Origin: a virus
Virus record (IMG/VR): IMGVR_UViG_3300042562_000593
Span: 1-25,777 of that record
DNA: 25,777 nucleotides
Strand: one strand, 5' to 3'
In this document: piece after piece, positions 23,176 through 25,777 of the stretch
Layout of the letters: each line of letters starts with the position of its first letter
How positions within the stretch are numbered: the first letter of the stretch is position 1
Made by a program: the position numbers and the translations under genes
Notes under the pieces: generated by a model
The model's input: only the letters and a program-made list of their open reading frames with translations
The model's database searches: none
What the model was told of the DNA's origin: nothing

Positions 23176-25777
23176 ATGGCTAACAATAAGAGAATAAAAA
23201 TTGCGGGATACGCTAAAAGAATATTTTTCAATGACAACATTGAGTATAGGAATTTTAGTCCTGACTTAGTAGGGTTCCAACTTACTAGTGAGGGAGGGAC
23301 TACGTTATTTACTAATGGTAATTTTTCAATATCAGTAAATTTAGATCCCAAACCAAATGTTTTATTTACTCAGGGTACAAAATCTAAATTTTTTACCTTA
23401 GACGATATTGTAGATGCGGACACACCTCAATTAGAGATACAAAAAAATTTAAAAACAAAACTTAATTTAGATATTACAAATCCATTAAGTTATGTTTGGT
23501 ATGGTTCTGCAAAAGAATTGATTAGGGCTTCCCTAATAGACATACAAAATAATTATCCTGCAGCAATTTATGTGGATAATAAAGTTGGTAGTGTTACAGG
23601 TAATAATATTACTAATTATGTGTATAATTTATCTGCGGACGAATCAACATTTAAGGTAAATAGTAATTTCTTTGTTAACCCATACAATATAAAATATACT
23701 GTAGATGCACAATTTACACCTACAGAACAAACAGAAAATCCTTTAAGAAATTTTACGTTAAAATATGGTTCATATACAATTGAACATAACGGTATTTCGA
23801 AAAAAATAAAAAGTATCGCACCTGCAACACAAAAAACTAACTCTGAGGTAGAATTAGTTGTTGAGGGAAATCCTTTTCCAGAATTAACTGGTTTAATTTT
23901 ACCACAAATATCATTCTTAACGACACCAATAGATTCGTCAATACCGTATTTCATAAAACCAAACGAATCGGAGATTGAGAAATTCTTTACGGGATTAAAT
24001 GACTTACAATTAAACTTATTAGATAGAAATATTTATCCAAAATATACATCACAATTCTATAGTACGAAATATACAGATAATGGTGTATTACTCACATCTA
24101 AAAAGATATTTAATTTCCCTTTATTAGAAGACGGTTATAACCTAAACTTTTTTGATAGTTATTATATTGCCTTTTTAGATAAGATGAATCAATTGGGTGA
24201 GGATTTAGATAATTCTAGAACGGATATCATTATAAGAAAATATACTACGGAAGCAATAAGTAGTTTTGATACCATACCTAGAGGGGATGGTAATGATTAT
24301 GTATTAAATGGTGAGAAAGCATCTAAACTATTAAGAATATATGGAGTAGAATTTGATTTCATTAAAAAATATATTAATGGTATAAAATTCGCACACGTTG
24401 TTACATACGATAAGAAAAACAACGTACCAGATGTATTAGTCAAAGATTTGGCTTATATGTTAGGTTTAGACCCTATAACTTTTGTTACGGATAATACATT
24501 TAGTAAATTATTTTTACCTAGTAACGGTGGTGGAGAGTTTAGCGGTACATCAACTAATATGACTCAAAGTGAGATTGATATTGAACTTTACAGAAGATTA
24601 ATATTGAACATTGCTTGGTTGTGGAAAAGTAAGGGTAGTAGGAAGGCAGTTGAGTTCTTATTCAGATTTATTGGTGCACCTGAATCCTTAGTTAATTTCA
24701 ATGAATACATTGTAATATTAGACAAACCTTTAGATGTAGAGGAAATAAAAAGATTATTATACATATATACAGGAGAAGTAAACTTCCAAAATATCCCATA
24801 CGATGAAAATGGGTACCCACTACCACCAATAAATGGTGATATAGTAATTACAAATTTTATTGATCCTAATACGGGTGAGTTAGTGGAGAATGATTATACC
24901 GAAATGTATTTCCAAAAAGCGGGAGGTTGGTATAGGGAGACTTACGGTTCTAATGTAGTAACTAATTTAGAGGGTAACAACCCACACGTTGGTGCATATG
25001 ATGGTGGTAGTGAATATCTACAATATTTTAGTAGGTGTTTTATCCCTAACTTTAATTCAGAACCCACAGTTACTGTTACGGCAACAACTTTAGGTGAAAA
25101 TTACTTTTTAAATTATAATCATGGATTATTTAATAGCGTACCTTCAGGGACGAGTGAATTTTTTACAACACAATTAACATTTAATCCCGCAATTAATACA
25201 TACCAATTCATAGAGGATTGTGTAAACGTTAATTATAGTATTATTGAAACGCCACTACAGAATGATGGTAAGACAACATTCCAACAACAATTTGAGGCGG
25301 CTGAAGAAGCATATTTAAATTTCCAACAACAAATACAACAAAATAGTTATTTGGCGTATTCACCAGAATGGTATGTAATACAAAATAACTATATGGTGGC
25401 ACAAAACAATGCACTTTTAGAAGTTTCTTCTGAAAATTGTGACATTAATCAAACATTACAAATATGTGTTGATGAGATACCACAGGATAATTTCCAAATA
25501 GATTGTTCATCCTTAAGTGCGGTGACTTGTGACCCTTATATATACTTTGTTAATTCTGGTGGTACTAAGGTTTCATTTAATGAATTTGCTAGTTGTTGTA
25601 TTTCTGAAGGTGGACAATATGTTACATATACTAATGAAGAATGTAGAATAGTTGAATACTGTTCTAAAACTGCACCTTGTGTTGGTGAGCCAGTTGATAC
25701 TTTACCTAATGGTATTATAGTGTTTGAATTGACTAATAATACTATGCCAAATAACATATATTCATTTAATAATAAAT
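23176..25777 (+). CDS. Large baseplate protein with a gpI/gp7-like segment (3' end beyond the window)
   Basis: The frame is open from the ATG at 23176 to the last base, giving 867 residues without a stop, so the gene is truncated by the window. Residues about 473-500 (RRLILNIAWLWKSKGSRKAV and onward, to FRFIGAPE) match the conserved pattern of P2 gpI-type tail proteins, where an arginine-rich helix is followed by K-G-(S/T)-R/K and a second helix. In contractile systems gpI and T4 gp7 are the partners of gpJ/gp6 in the wedge fork, which suits a gene downstream of gene 6. The segment GGWYRETYG with NNPHVGAYDGG (about 578-615) is distinctive. The C-terminal 120 residues hold a Cys cluster (CC, C, C, C near ASCCISEGG). 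The wedge role is inferred. Confidence 0.7.
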   Translation, partial: MANNKRIKIAGYAKRIFFNDNIEYRNFSPDLVGFQLTSEGGTTLFTNGNFSISVNLDPKPNVLFTQGTKSKFFTLDDIVDADTPQLEIQKNLKTKLNLDITNPLSYVWYGSAKELIRASLIDIQNNYPAAIYVDNKVGSVTGNNITNYVYNLSADESTFKVNSNFFVNPYNIKYTVDAQFTPTEQTENPLRNFTLKYGSYTIEHNGISKKIKSIAPATQKTNSEVELVVEGNPFPELTGLILPQISFLTTPIDSSIPYFIKPNESEIEKFFTGLNDLQLNLLDRNIYPKYTSQFYSTKYTDNGVLLTSKKIFNFPLLEDGYNLNFFDSYYIAFLDKMNQLGEDLDNSRTDIIIRKYTTEAISSFDTIPRGDGNDYVLNGEKASKLLRIYGVEFDFIKKYINGIKFAHVVTYDKKNNVPDVLVKDLAYMLGLDPITFVTDNTFSKLFLPSNGGGEFSGTSTNMTQSEIDIELYRRLILNIAWLWKSKGSRKAVEFLFRFIGAPESLVNFNEYIVILDKPLDVEEIKRLLYIYTGEVNFQNIPYDENGYPLPPINGDIVITNFIDPNTGELVENDYTEMYFQKAGGWYRETYGSNVVTNLEGNNPHVGAYDGGSEYLQYFSRCFIPNFNSEPTVTVTATTLGENYFLNYNHGLFNSVPSGTSEFFTTQLTFNPAINTYQFIEDCVNVNYSIIETPLQNDGKTTFQQQFEAAEEAYLNFQQQIQQNSYLAYSPEWYVIQNNYMVAQNNALLEVSSENCDINQTLQICVDEIPQDNFQIDCSSLSAVTCDPYIYFVNSGGTKVSFNEFASCCISEGGQYVTYTNEECRIVEYCSKTAPCVGEPVDTLPNGIIVFELTNNTMPNNIYSFNNK

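Noticed and set aside
23061-23954. - strand frames of about 100 aa across the last gene
   Set aside because: The + strand frame is open for 867 codons with baseplate-type motifs; these are shadows.
1-25777. tRNA genes, CRISPR arrays, insertion sequences, integrase or attachment sites
   Set aside because: I looked for cloverleaf-like segments, regularly spaced repeats, transposase motifs and integrase motifs and saw none.

Overview
The window looks like part of the genome of a large T4-like tailed phage with a contractile tail that infects a Bacteroidetes, probably flavobacterial, host. The T4-like assignment rests on a gp32-type ssDNA-binding protein with the diagnostic zinc-site spacing, UvsX recombinase, an RNase H/5' exonuclease of the FEN family, a gp41/DnaB-type helicase, and gp25- and gp6-like baseplate wedge proteins. 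The Bacteroidetes assignment rests on two promoters of the form TTG-N20-TATATTTG (one per strand), the lack of clear Shine-Dalgarno sequences, a DUF5522-like small protein and very AT-rich DNA. No tRNA, CRISPR array, insertion sequence or integrase was seen. All genes but one lie on the + strand, and no gene-free stretch exceeds 90 bases.

Layout. (1) Positions 1-1145: the end of an unrecognised gene, a 62-aa protein and a very acidic coiled-coil protein that I read as a possible capsid-core or internal protein. (2) Positions 1161-6123: a replication/recombination operon headed by a host-type promoter: ssDNA-binding protein, UvsX, FEN/RNase H (GTG start), an unrecognised 160-aa protein and the replicative helicase. 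Spacing is tight throughout. (3) Positions 6212-8286: an adenosylcobalamin-dependent (class II) ribonucleotide reductase followed 2 bases later by a Cys-rich DUF5522-like protein, closed by a strong hairpin terminator. (4) Positions 8310-8919, - strand: a secreted metzincin-like zinc protease with its own promoter and a shared bidirectional terminator, the arrangement of a moron. (5) Positions 8937-11021: an unusual 694-aa protein with a probable capsid-targeting leader, an OmpA-like domain and four tandem eight-cysteine repeats. (6) Positions 11082-25777: a baseplate/tail operon with gp25, gp6, a small membrane protein, a 1526-aa protein with a carboxypeptidase-regulatory-like domain, a hydrophobic segment and a Cys-rich region, then four unrecognised virion-like proteins and a large protein, cut by the window end, with a gpI/gp7-like segment.

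How they fit together. Region 2 copies and recombines the genome, and region 3 supplies deoxynucleotides. Region 6 builds the baseplate that starts sheath contraction. The least conventional part is regions 4-5 together with the acidic protein of region 1. Two otherwise unrelated proteins share an N-terminal helix, an I-T-E site of the type cut by T4 prohead protease gp21, and an acidic stretch after it. This suggests that the OmpA/Cys-repeat protein is packaged inside the capsid or is otherwise a processed virion component. That is inference from sequence only.
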